NCBI GenBank assembly: GCA_030612585.1
Contig: JAUWNP010000078.1
Span: 1-18,555 of the forward strand
DNA length: 18,555 nt
Direction: 5' to 3'
Source: Anaerolineae bacterium
GTDB taxonomy: Bacteria > Chloroflexota > Anaerolineae > B4-G1
The position numbers and the translations under genes are program-made. This document shows positions 1-7,082 of the stretch, piece by piece. Under the pieces are notes generated by a model. That model ran no database searches and had not been told where the DNA came from. It saw nothing but the letters and a program-made list of their open reading frames with translations. Position 1 is the stretch's first letter. Each line of letters starts with the position of its first letter.

Positions 1-3000
1 GCGCACGAGGTCACCTGGCCGATGACTCGCCCGTGGCTCTCGGTGACCACGTCCTCCTGTTTGGGGATGCGCACTCCCTTCTCTGCGATGTGGAAGCGGG
101 CTATGGTCATCTTGCGCTGCTGGGCGTGCTCGATGTAGGCCCGCCGTCCGACGAAGAAGGGCTTGTTGAGTTTGACGTAGCCTGCGAAACCCGCGTCGTC
201 GGGACGCAGATCCAGCGGCCCCGCCAGTTCGTGGCCGTAGAGCGGCAGCCCGGCCTCAATGCGCAGGCTGTCACGCGCCCCCAACCCGATGGGCCGGAGC
301 CCGAAGGGAGCGCCGACCTCCATCAACTGCTCCCACAGCGTGCCCAGCACGTCGGGATGGACGAAGATCTCAAAACTCATCCGCTCGCCGGTGTAGCCGG
401 TACGGGCGATGATCAGGTCGAAGAGACCGCCAGGGGCCCGGTTGGATGGGATGCCTGCCTCCATCACCTCGGTGCGCTTCAATGCCAGCAGTTGTCCCCG
501 TACCTCTGTGGCGGCGCTGGAGGGCGAGGCGCCGTCGAGCAGGGCCAGCAGGATGTCGCGGGAACGGGGACCCTGGAGGGCCAGGTCGGCCAGCCAGGCG
601 TAACTCTCGTGCGGGTCGTGCAGGTCCCGCAGTTCGGCCTGGAAACTGGCCCGTGCCCATGGCCGCAGGTCGTCTATGCACACCGCTTGCTCGTTCACTG
701 CCTGTAGCCAGGCCCAGTCCTTCTCCGTGTTGGCGGCGTTGACGACGAGCAGATAGCGGGAGGGGCTGAGCATGTAGACCATCAGGTCATCTATGACCCG
801 ACCGTCGGGTGCCAGGAGGTATGTGTACAACGATTCGCCGGGCCGGAGACTGTTCACGTCGTTGGGGGTCACCAGGTTGAGGAAGTAGGCGGCGTGGGGG
901 CCGCTCGCTTCAAAAAGCCCCATGTGGGAGACGTCGAAGAGACCCGCTGCGCCCCGCACTGCCCGGTGCTCGTCGCTGATGGAGGTGTACCACAACGGCA
1001 TCTCCCACCCGGCGAAGGGGGCCATCTTTGCCCCGTGTTGCACGTGCCAGTCGAAGAGAGGTGTGCGGCGCGGGGGCCGCTCTGTCTCTTGCCACTCAAA
1101 GGGCGGGAGCGGCTCCCCGGCGGGGTCGGCGTAGTCAGGGGCGGAGAGGCCGATGAAGTAGGGCTTGTGGGAGAGCGGCGGCGTGAAGTCATCATAGGTC
1201 GCACCGGCCTGGAAGAGCCGGTGCTGGGTTGCTGCCCGCTCCAGCACCGCCTGTTCCACGGCGGTGTCGGCCGGCCCCAGGTCGCGCACGACGGCCGGCC
1301 CTGGCAGTTTGGCCCACAGGTCTGTGTCGTCGAAGCGGACGTAGCCGTCGGAGAGATCGCGCAGCCAGGCGATGACCCGCTGGGCCCGGCTGGCCGGCAC
1401 GCTCAACCAGTAGCGGTTGTGGCCGAAGCCGGGCCGCTGGACTAAGCCAGGGCTCATCACCTGCCCGTCTGGCTCCAGCAGCGTCACAGCCCGCCACTCC
1501 CCTTGTTTCAGGTCGGCGACGTCCATCGGCGTGATCTGCTCGACGAAGATGGCAGCCGTGTTTCCCTCGACCTCGATCAGTCCGTACTGCTCCTCCCGCT
1601 GGCGCAGTTCCGGCACCAGGCAGTGGTGGGGATAGCCGCTGCACGGGAGTTCGAAGTCAATTCCAGCCTGTTCGGCCAGTGCGGCCACTTCGACGCGCAG
1701 TTCCTCTAGCGCGTCGAAGTCTACCTTGCCCCGGTAGATTGGGCCGCGCGCGCCAGTGTAGGTGAAAGGCTCGGTCGCCTTCATCGCGCGGGCGATGACG
1801 CTGGCGATTTGCTCCATCTCCGGTTCCCGCAGACCGCGCTGGGTGACCCAGGGGGTGCCCAACCGGATGCCGCTGGGATAGGCGGCTGTCTTATCGCCGG
1901 GGATGGTGTTTTTGTTGACGACGATGCCTACCATGTCGAGGATCGCTGCCGTGACGCCGCCCATCAGCGGGGTGGTGTCCCGTCCTTGTATCGTCTTACA
2001 ATCGAGGAGCATCAGGTGGGTTTCGGTACCGCCGCAGGGGACGCGCAGGCCGTGCGCGGTAAGCGCGCGGGCCAGGGCCACAGCGTTGGTCACGGTCTGG
2101 TGTTGGAGCTGGTGGAACTGCTCCGTCTGGGCCAGGCGGAAGGCGACGGCCATCGCGGCGAACTTGTTGACGTGGGGACCGCCCTGCAGGCCGGGGAAGA
2201 CAGCCCGGTCTATCTTCTGCGCCAAGCCGGGGTTGGTGGTGAGGATGCACGCCCCTCGCGGGCCGCAGAGAGTCTTGTGGGTGGTGAAGGTGACGACGTC
2301 GGCGTGCCCCAGTGGGGTGGGGAAGGCGCTGGCGATGACCATGCCGGCCACGTGGGCGATGTCGGCCAGGAGGTAGGCACCTACCCGGTCGGCGATCTGG
2401 CGGAACTTGGCCCAGTTAGGGATGCGCGGGTAGGAGGTATAACCGGCGATGATCAATTTGGGCCGGTGTTCCAGCGCCAGTTCCTCGATTTCGTCGTAGT
2501 CCAGTAACTCCGTCTGCTCGTTGACGTGATAGGAAATGACGTTGTACAGTTTGCCCGACAGGTTGACCGGGCTGCCGTGGGTCAGGTGGCCGCCGTGGTG
2601 TAGTGCCATGCCCATGATGGTATCGCCCGGCTTCAGCAACGCTTGCTGGACGGCGACGTTGGCCGGCGCGCCGGAGAGAGGCTGGACGTTGACGTAGATT
2701 TGGTTGGCGGAGATGTCGTCGGTAGCAAACGTTTCGGCGCAGCGCCGCCGGGCCAGCGATTCAATCACGTCGGCGTATTCCACTCCCCGGTAGTAGCGCC
2801 GGTCACCGTAGCGGCGGTAGTGGGCCAGGTGGTGCTCGTAGTCCAGAATCTCGTCCTCGGCCAGCCAGTGGGTCTCCGGGTTGGGGTAGCCCTCGGCGTA
2901 GATGTTCATCAGCGCTGAGCCAAGCGCCTCCCGCACGGCCCACGGAGAACTGCTCTCCGAGGGGATCATGATCAACTTGCGGGCCTGCCGTTCCTTTTCC

Positions 3001-3077
3001 AGGTCAATCAGTTGGGCCACGGCCGGGTCGAGCGCGGCCAGGTCGCCGCGAAAGAGAAAGTCGTCGTGTTGGAACAT
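1..3077 (-). CDS. glyA-gcvT: Fused serine hydroxymethyltransferase - glycine cleavage T protein (3' end outside window)
   Basis: One uninterrupted minus-strand frame of at least 1025 codons; frame checked at several points. Residues about 1-480 are SHMT (serine + THF to glycine + methylene-THF, PLP enzyme): the substrate loop appears as IPSESSSPWAVREALGS followed by IYAEGYP, and the PLP lysine is K268 in FTTHKTLCGPRG. Residues about 670-1025 are aminomethyltransferase GcvT (FDVSHMGLFEASG, ARTGYTGE, GLGARDSLRIEAGLPLYG), which moves the methylene group of glycine to THF. The C-terminus is cut by the window edge near the conserved VTS motif. Residues about 498-596 resemble a decayed GcvT N-terminal fold (see findings). 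Start ATG at 3077 follows a near-perfect Shine-Dalgarno GGAGGTGAT (3089-3081) with a short gap. The fusion joins glycine cleavage to serine synthesis in one-carbon metabolism; SHMT and GcvT share THF pools, so channelling is plausible but inferred. Confidence 0.93.
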   Translation of the reverse strand, partial: MFQHDDFLFRGDLAALDPAVAQLIDLEKERQARKLIMIPSESSSPWAVREALGSALMNIYAEGYPNPETHWLAEDEILDYEHHLAHYRRYGDRRYYRGVEYADVIESLARRRCAETFATDDISANQIYVNVQPLSGAPANVAVQQALLKPGDTIMGMALHHGGHLTHGSPVNLSGKLYNVISYHVNEQTELLDYDEIEELALEHRPKLIIAGYTSYPRIPNWAKFRQIADRVGAYLLADIAHVAGMVIASAFPTPLGHADVVTFTTHKTLCGPRGACILTTNPGLAQKIDRAVFPGLQGGPHVNKFAAMAVAFRLAQTEQFHQLQHQTVTNAVALARALTAHGLRVPCGGTETHLMLLDCKTIQGRDTTPLMGGVTAAILDMVGIVVNKNTIPGDKTAAYPSGIRLGTPWVTQRGLREPEMEQIASVIARAMKATEPFTYTGARGPIYRGKVDFDALEELRVEVAALAEQAGIDFELPCSGYPHHCLVPELRQREEQYGLIEVEGNTAAIFVEQITPMDVADLKQGEWRAVTLLEPDGQVMSPGLVQRPGFGHNRYWLSVPASRAQRVIAWLRDLSDGYVRFDDTDLWAKLPGPAVVRDLGPADTAVEQAVLERAATQHRLFQAGATYDDFTPPLSHKPYFIGLSAPDYADPAGEPLPPFEWQETERPPRRTPLFDWHVQHGAKMAPFAGWEMPLWYTSISDEHRAVRGAAGLFDVSHMGLFEASGPHAAYFLNLVTPNDVNSLRPGESLYTYLLAPDGRVIDDLMVYMLSPSRYLLVVNAANTEKDWAWLQAVNEQAVCIDDLRPWARASFQAELRDLHDPHESYAWLADLALQGPRSRDILLALLDGASPSSAATEVRGQLLALKRTEVMEAGIPSNRAPGGLFDLIIARTGYTGERMSFEIFVHPDVLGTLWEQLMEVGAPFGLRPIGLGARDSLRIEAGLPLYGHELAGPLDLRPDDAGFAGYVKLNKPFFVGRRAYIEHAQQRKMTIARFHIAEKGVRIPKQEDVVTESHGRVIGQVTSC

Positions 3078-3116
3078 ATGATCACCTCCAGGATGTTATT
3101 CGTAGGTGAGATGTAA

Positions 3117-3150
3117 TAAAAAAGCGCGCGGTTCTAAGTGACCCCGCGCT
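3117..3150 (-). terminator. Intrinsic terminator upstream of glyA-gcvT
   Basis: Read on the minus strand, arms AGCGCGGGG (3150-3142) and CCGCGCGCT (3131-3123) form a 9-bp stem with one mismatch and a 10-nt loop, followed directly by a run of T. A small second hairpin (CCTCG/CGAGG, 3151-3165) precedes it. It would end transcripts coming from the tRNA-like region at 3194-3235. Because it lies only about 40 bases before the glyA start, it could also act as an attenuator, but no recognisable riboswitch or T-box specifier was seen. Confidence 0.7.
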
Positions 3151-3193
3151 CCTCGCCAACCGAGGAAGTCATATACTGCCACTCTGTTGCCAG

Positions 3194-3235
3194 TACCCTC
3201 GACAGGATTCGAACCTGCGACCTTCTGGTCCGCAA
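3194..3235 (-). pseudogene. tRNA-Arg-like 3' half (anticodon loop to discriminator)
   Basis: On the minus strand the sequence reads anticodon loop TTGCGGA (anticodon would be GCG, Arg), 3' anticodon stem CCAGA, variable loop AGGTC, T arm GCAGG-TTCGAAT-CCTGT with good pairing, 3' acceptor strand CGAGGGT and discriminator A. The preceding bases should give a 5' anticodon stem pairing with CCAGA (TCTGG) but read TCGAG, and no normal D arm follows. A short stretch near 3283-3290 can pair with part of the acceptor strand, but that molecule would be about 95 nt and lack a proper cloverleaf. Genomic islands often leave tRNA 3' halves at their ends; a degenerate tRNA is the alternative. Confidence 0.6.
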
Positions 3236-3596
3236 CTCGAACCCTGGACATGCCTCTACAGGGAGTAGGATGAGACAGTTAAGGGGTACCTATGGTATAT
3301 CTTCGACCTCTGGTTGAACGGGTATGTCGCCTGCAGTGTTTATACACCCGTTATTTGATTTTGGCAAGCCGGCGAATTGCCTCATTAGAGAAGAGATCTT
3401 TCAAGAGATATTTCATTCTCCAGCGCAATAGCCGGGCTGGCCGGTGGTAACGATAACGTGGGGTGCTGGGAAATTGATGCTATATCTCTGGTGGTTGCAT
3501 TTTAGGCAATTTTAAACTTATTCACTACCAGGGAATAACCACTGCTTAGTAAGATTAATCATGGACGGGGATCTCGGCAAGAGGTAATCAAACACT
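3236..3596. other. Intergenic region, AT-richer, no gene recognised
   Basis: About 360 bases between the tRNA remnant and the first polysaccharide-locus frame, clearly less GC-rich than both flanks. It holds a 7-bp inverted repeat AACGGGT/ACCCGTT (3317-3323 and 3346-3352) followed by a T-rich stretch, which could be a weak plus-strand terminator. TAAGAT near 3550 could be a -10 box for the downstream gene, but no convincing -35 partner was seen. No coding similarity was recognised. Confidence 0.5.
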
Positions 3597-3623
3597 GTGT
3601 GTCACAGGGTGGGGGGGGATGAA

Positions 3624-4624
3624 ATGAGTTTACTTAGCCAAGTCCAGACTGGAATAGGTTGGGTAGCGAGGCACAGAGTGCTGTCTATGACCATGAGGCT
3701 GCACAAGAAGTGGGCCGTTGCCATTTTGCCTGCCTTGGATACCTTGTGCATTGCGGTGAGTTTTGCGCTGGCCTACTTCGTGTGTTTCCAGTGGCTACCC
3801 TACCACGCCGAGTTCTCAGCCGACTTCTACTGGCGACTGGTCTTCAGTTTGACTCCTGTCTGGCTTATCATCTTCTCTATCTACCGCCTGTATGATGTTA
3901 ACCTTCTTTTCGGTGGTGCCAAGGAATACGCCCACGTCGTGAACGCATGCACCGTGGGTTTGATGATGATAGTTTTGTACAGTTTCCTGGACCGCCGAGG
4001 CGGGCAGGACATCTCGCGAGGTTGGCTCATTGTGGCCTGGGTATTGTCCATCGCCATTGTGGGCTCCGCCCGCTTCTTGTATCGCCGTCTCATTTATTGG
4101 ATGCAGCGGTGGGGCTTCTTCCTCGACCGCACACTGATCGTCGGAGCAAACGAGGAAGGCAAAGCCATTGCCAAGCAGTTGCAGGCATCCCGCACGGCTG
4201 GAGTTCGATTGCTCGGCTTCGTGGACGACAATCTCAGGCCAGGGAGCAAGGTGGACGGCCTTCCTGTCGTGGGGCGACGCGATTCTTTGGAAGCGCTCAT
4301 CCGGCGACTGCAGATAGACGAACTGATTGTAGTACCCACGGCCTTGGGCCGCGAGGCACTGGTGGAAATCTACCGCACCTTGGGAGTGAAGGATGACGTA
4401 CGTATCAGGCTGTCCCCTGGACTACATGAGCTCTTCACTACTGGCATGCAGGTCAAAGAAGTGGGCTGCGTCCCTCTAGTGAGCCTCAACAAGTTGCGCA
4501 TCACGAGGATGGAGGCGTTCCTGAAGACTGTCGTCAGACGAGTCTGGATGAATTGCCGCAACTCTTTAATGTGGTGTTGGGCCAGATGAGCCTGATGGGG
4601 CCGCATTCGATCTGCAATTTATAG
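3624..4624 (+). pseudogene. Polyprenyl-phosphate sugar-1-phosphate transferase, internally deleted
   Basis: The family (WbaP/WcaJ type) starts exopolysaccharide or O-antigen synthesis by loading a sugar phosphate onto undecaprenyl phosphate. The N-terminal part is intact: four hydrophobic segments at about residues 30-55, 70-87, 106-122 and 132-150, then a Rossmann-like domain (LIVGANEEGKAIAKQL, VRLLGFVDD). After [12 protein letters not shown] the frame shifts and stops at 4589. The other frame at once reads [13 protein letters not shown] then LGQMSLMGP (4538-4603), the C-terminal signature of the catalytic PF02397 domain, and ends at a stop at 4622-4624. The membrane helix and most of the catalytic domain, roughly 120-130 residues by family comparison, are missing. 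Start ATG 3624 is preferred over GTG 3597 because a G-rich ribosome-binding tract precedes it. Almost certainly non-functional as a transferase. Confidence 0.85.
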
Positions 4625-4632
4625 GATGTGTC

Positions 4633-5718
4633 ATGATCATTGTATCCAGAGCACCGGTTCGGATTAGTTTTGGGGGAGACGGGACCGACTTGCCCCCCTA
4701 CTACGAGCGTTATGGGGGGCTGGTCGTGAGCGCGGCCATAGACTATTACGTTTATGCGATTCTCTCACCAGCCAAGGGTGCCCCTCTTCAGATCATCTCC
4801 GCCGATTATCGTACTATGGTCCAGAGACCCATCTGCGAGGACCTTGTCTGGGACGGAGATCTTTCTCTGCCCAAGGCGGTCGTAAACCATTTTAATGTGC
4901 GAGATGGAGTGACCGTCTTCCTGGCTTCCCAGATACCACCGGGCACGGGCCTGGGCTTCTCGGGCAGCGTGGCTGTCTCCATGATCAAAGCATTGGCCTT
5001 CTGGTGTGGGCTGGATCTGGGCCCTACCGAGGTAGCAGAACTGGCTTGCTTCATCGAAATCGGGAAGATGGGTATGCCTGTTGGCAAGCAAGACCCATAC
5101 GCATCCGCGTTCGGAGGACTGAATTACATAACCTTTGCGAAAGAAGGCGTTTCTGTTGAACCTCTGAACCTTCCGCTCAACACCTGGCAATCTCTTCAAA
5201 GGCGCTTGATGCTGTTCTTCACCGGCACTTCACACACCTCTTCTACTATCCTGCGGCATCAGACGAGCGCCAGCCAGCAAGGAAACCCTGCTGTCATCAA
5301 ACGGCTGCACACGATCAAGGAACTGGGTTTGGCCATCAAGGCCGCTCTCGAGCAGGGTAATCTGCAGGAATTCGGCGAACTTCTACATCAATCGTGGTTG
5401 AACAAGCGGGAACTATCGGACAACGTCACCAATCCATTCATTGACAAATCCTATACTACTGCTCTTGAACACGGAGCGATTGGGGGCAAGATCACGGGCG
5501 CTGGCGGTGGAGGATTCCTGTTGCTTTACTGTCCAGAGGAGCGACAAGAGGCCGTCACCGAGGCATTGGATCGCTTGGGGCTTCAGCGGCGGGACTTCGC
5601 TTTCGATACAGAAGGTGTGCAAGTCATGCAGGCCGTTCCATGGCAAAGAGCGCCTTACTCGTTGGAGAGGCATATGTCTTCTGTCACCAAACCCAGGGAT
5701 GCCTGGGTCAGTGCATAG
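4633..5718 (+). CDS. hddA: D-glycero-D-manno-heptose 7-phosphate kinase (GHMP kinase)
   Basis: GHMP-superfamily sugar kinase of 361 aa, near the family length. It would phosphorylate C1 of heptose 7-phosphate in the cytosol to give the 1,7-bisphosphate for GDP-heptose used in surface glycans. Visible motifs: N-terminal RAPVRISFGGDGTDLPPYY (6-24), phosphate loop PPGTGLGFSGS (102-112), KQDPYASAFGG (152-162) with the likely catalytic Asp, and the C-terminal glycine loop ITGAGGGGFLLLY (287-299). The phosphate loop has Phe109 where GHMP kinases usually have Ser. ATG 4633 is preceded by AGGATG. A GmhB-like phosphatase follows 25 bases later, supporting the heptose role. The isomerase (GmhA) and nucleotidyltransferase (HddC) are absent from this window. 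A related GHMP kinase with another sugar substrate is the alternative. Confidence 0.85.
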   Translation: MIIVSRAPVRISFGGDGTDLPPYYERYGGLVVSAAIDYYVYAILSPAKGAPLQIISADYRTMVQRPICEDLVWDGDLSLPKAVVNHFNVRDGVTVFLASQIPPGTGLGFSGSVAVSMIKALAFWCGLDLGPTEVAELACFIEIGKMGMPVGKQDPYASAFGGLNYITFAKEGVSVEPLNLPLNTWQSLQRRLMLFFTGTSHTSSTILRHQTSASQQGNPAVIKRLHTIKELGLAIKAALEQGNLQEFGELLHQSWLNKRELSDNVTNPFIDKSYTTALEHGAIGGKITGAGGGGFLLLYCPEERQEAVTEALDRLGLQRRDFAFDTEGVQVMQAVPWQRAPYSLERHMSSVTKPRDAWVSA

Positions 5719-5743
5719 ATGATGTACATAAGGGGGTGATAAA

Positions 5744-6325
5744 GTGAAAGCAGTATTCATTGATCGTGATGGGGTGATCTGCCACAATCGGGGCGACCAC
5801 GTAAAGAGTTGGGCGGAATTCGAGTTCCAGTCAGGAGCGCGAGAGAGCCTGACCCGACTGGCGCAGTTGGATGTGCTCATTGTCGTGATTACCAACCAGG
5901 CCATCATCAGCCGTGGGATGGTCCCTGTCCGGACAGTGGAGCACATACACCGGCAAATGGTGAAGGAGATCGAGAAGGCTGGGGGAAGAGTCGACCGGGT
6001 GCTGTATCGCCCCCATGGGTCGGATGAGCATTGTGCCTGTCGCGAGCCACAGCCGGGCCTGCTCATGCAAGTCTCTCGCGAGATGGGAGTTGACTTAGCA
6101 CAATCATATCTCATCGGTGATGTTTATGCAGACATCCAGGCAGGAGAGACGGTTGGTTGCCGCTGCTTTCTCGTGTTGACTGGACGCGGGCGCAACGAAC
6201 TGCGGCGGTGTTTGCTCCATGGCCAAAACGGGTTTCGAGTGTCTTCTGATCTCGAAAGTGTGGTGGATACGATCTTGCGGGAGGAGGGCGCCGGTAGTGT
6301 CGGCGGAGAGGCGACCGAGTCGTAA
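5744..6325 (+). CDS. gmhB: GmhB-like heptose bisphosphate phosphatase (HAD family), atypical active site
   Basis: HAD-superfamily phosphatase of the HisB-N/GmhB group, 193 aa, expected to remove the C7 phosphate from heptose 1,7-bisphosphate made by the preceding kinase. Motif I is FIDRDGVI (nucleophile D7, acid/base D9), motif II is VVITNQ (T50), motif IV is LIGDVYADIQAG (D126). The zinc loop reads YRPHGSDEHCACREPQPG: family members have Cys-Pro-His and Cys-Arg-Lys-Pro, whereas here Arg89 replaces the first zinc Cys and Glu101 replaces the conserved Lys; Val127 replaces the usual Lys/Arg after GD. GTG start at 5744 follows a strong AGGGGGTGAT. The full-length frame argues for expression, but the substitutions suggest weakened or altered activity. 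Confidence 0.75.
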   Translation: MKAVFIDRDGVICHNRGDHVKSWAEFEFQSGARESLTRLAQLDVLIVVITNQAIISRGMVPVRTVEHIHRQMVKEIEKAGGRVDRVLYRPHGSDEHCACREPQPGLLMQVSREMGVDLAQSYLIGDVYADIQAGETVGCRCFLVLTGRGRNELRRCLLHGQNGFRVSSDLESVVDTILREEGAGSVGGEATES

Positions 6326-6654
6326 GAGTCGCATCCATAATACACACCGCCAATCGAGGCTTTCTCTCCTTCGACTACGGCCTCTATCAACTGCTGATGG
6401 TCTTCAAGTTCGGATGCACGCTGGTACTGGAACAGTCTTTTTACTCGATGTACGGCCTCACCGGGCGCAAGCGTGCCTCTTGCCTGCCGCCGGAGGAACT
6501 GGGTCGCCGTCCCGAATCTGTAGGCATCGCTATCCCCAACACTGAGGTGTGGGTCGTGGATGAGCAAGGCAGGCGGGTGGGTCCTGGCGTGGTCGGCGAA
6601 TCAGTCGTGCGAGGCTCCCACGTAATGGCGGGGCTTTTGCCGGCCGAGGTGTGC
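6325..6654 (+). pseudogene. Remnant of AMP-forming acyl-CoA ligase / adenylation enzyme
   Basis: In frame with ATG 6397 but starting upstream of it, the translation reads FLSFDYGLYQLLMVFKFG and CTLVLEQSF, then directly YSMYGLT and PPEELGRRPESVGIAIPNTE with VWVVDEQGRRVGPG and VVRGSHVM. These are blocks of the AMP-binding (ANL) family in correct order. About 100 residues that normally separate TLVLE from the MYGLT motif are missing, an in-frame internal deletion, and both ends are lost: no N-terminal P-loop block and no C-terminal domain after about 6650. Such ligases occur beside asparagine-synthetase genes in some exopolysaccharide/exosortase clusters, matching the next remnant. A long open frame continues to 7017 but its tail is repeat-derived and meaningless. 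Confidence 0.75.
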
Positions 6655-6702
6655 TCCCGGCCCAAGCGGCCCTGCCGGACCCCCATCAGCCCAGGTTTCT
6701 TC

Positions 6703-6782
6703 CCTTCGACAGTCTCACCGCCACGAGTACTCGCGGTGGCAGGGCAGGCTCCTTCGACAGTCTCAGGGCAGGCTCAGGGCAC
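6703..6782. repeat. Interspersed short repeat cluster with palindrome
   Basis: The 15-mer CCTTCGACAGTCTCA occurs twice (6703-6717 and 6751-6765). The second copy is surrounded by repeats of CAGGGCAGGCT. Between the copies lies an imperfect palindrome (6718-6739) with a perfect CGAGTACTCG core. The cluster separates two unrelated gene remnants and looks like a nested repeat insertion at the junction. Confidence 0.7.
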
Positions 6783-6794
6783 AGCGACCCGAGT

Positions 6795-7034
6795 CCACTT
6801 CCTTACGTGGAAGATCTGCTCTCACCGGGCCAAATCCGCGCCAGCGGTTACTTTGACCAGGTGGCCATCTTCCGCCTGTTCAGCAAATGCCGGCAGGGTG
6901 CACGGTTGGGCGAGAACGATTCAATGGCTCTTGCTGGCATCCTGTCACTTTAACTGGTACACCATCTGTTTGTGGAGGACTTCCCTGGCCGTCCAGTCCC
7001 GGACGTCGGCGCGGTGAAGATGTGCGTTGGGTAG
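6795..7034 (+). pseudogene. C-terminal remnant of asparagine synthetase-like protein
   Basis: The frame reads PLPYVEDLLSPGQIRASGYF, DQVAIFRLFSKCRQGARLGE, NDSMALAGILSL, then an in-frame TAA (6951-6953), then LVHHLFVEDFPGRPVPDV to a TAG at 7032-7034. The LLSP...GYFD... pattern and the late helix ILSL(Q)LVHHLF resemble the extreme C-terminus of glutamine-hydrolysing asparagine synthetases (AsnB type) in polysaccharide loci. Reading through the TAA restores the helix, so a CAA (Gln) to TAA change is likely. The amidotransferase and synthetase domains are absent. The family call rests on a short segment and is moderately sure; that it is a broken gene is surer. Confidence 0.6.
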
Positions 7035-7082
7035 GCGGTGCAGATTGCAGGCTGTAGAAGGAATTGCAGAAGGAGGTGCATC

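Noticed and set aside
33..2918. Long plus-strand open frames opposite the left-edge gene (33-707, 894-1445, 1809-2507 and others)
   Set aside because: They are antisense to a clear SHMT-GcvT reading frame, have no recognisable domains, and reflect high GC codon bias.
3194..3288. Complete tRNA of about 95 nt
   Set aside because: Only four to five acceptor pairs form, the anticodon stem does not pair, and there is no D arm.
3117..3300. T-box riboswitch in front of glyA-gcvT (ACCGCG near the terminator)
   Set aside because: The conserved T-box with its UGGN bulge is missing, and the tRNA-like sequence forms a T arm rather than a specifier stem.
6397..7017. A 206-residue hypothetical gene
   Set aside because: Its first third is an acyl-ligase remnant and the rest is repeat-derived or the wrong frame of the asparagine-synthetase remnant.
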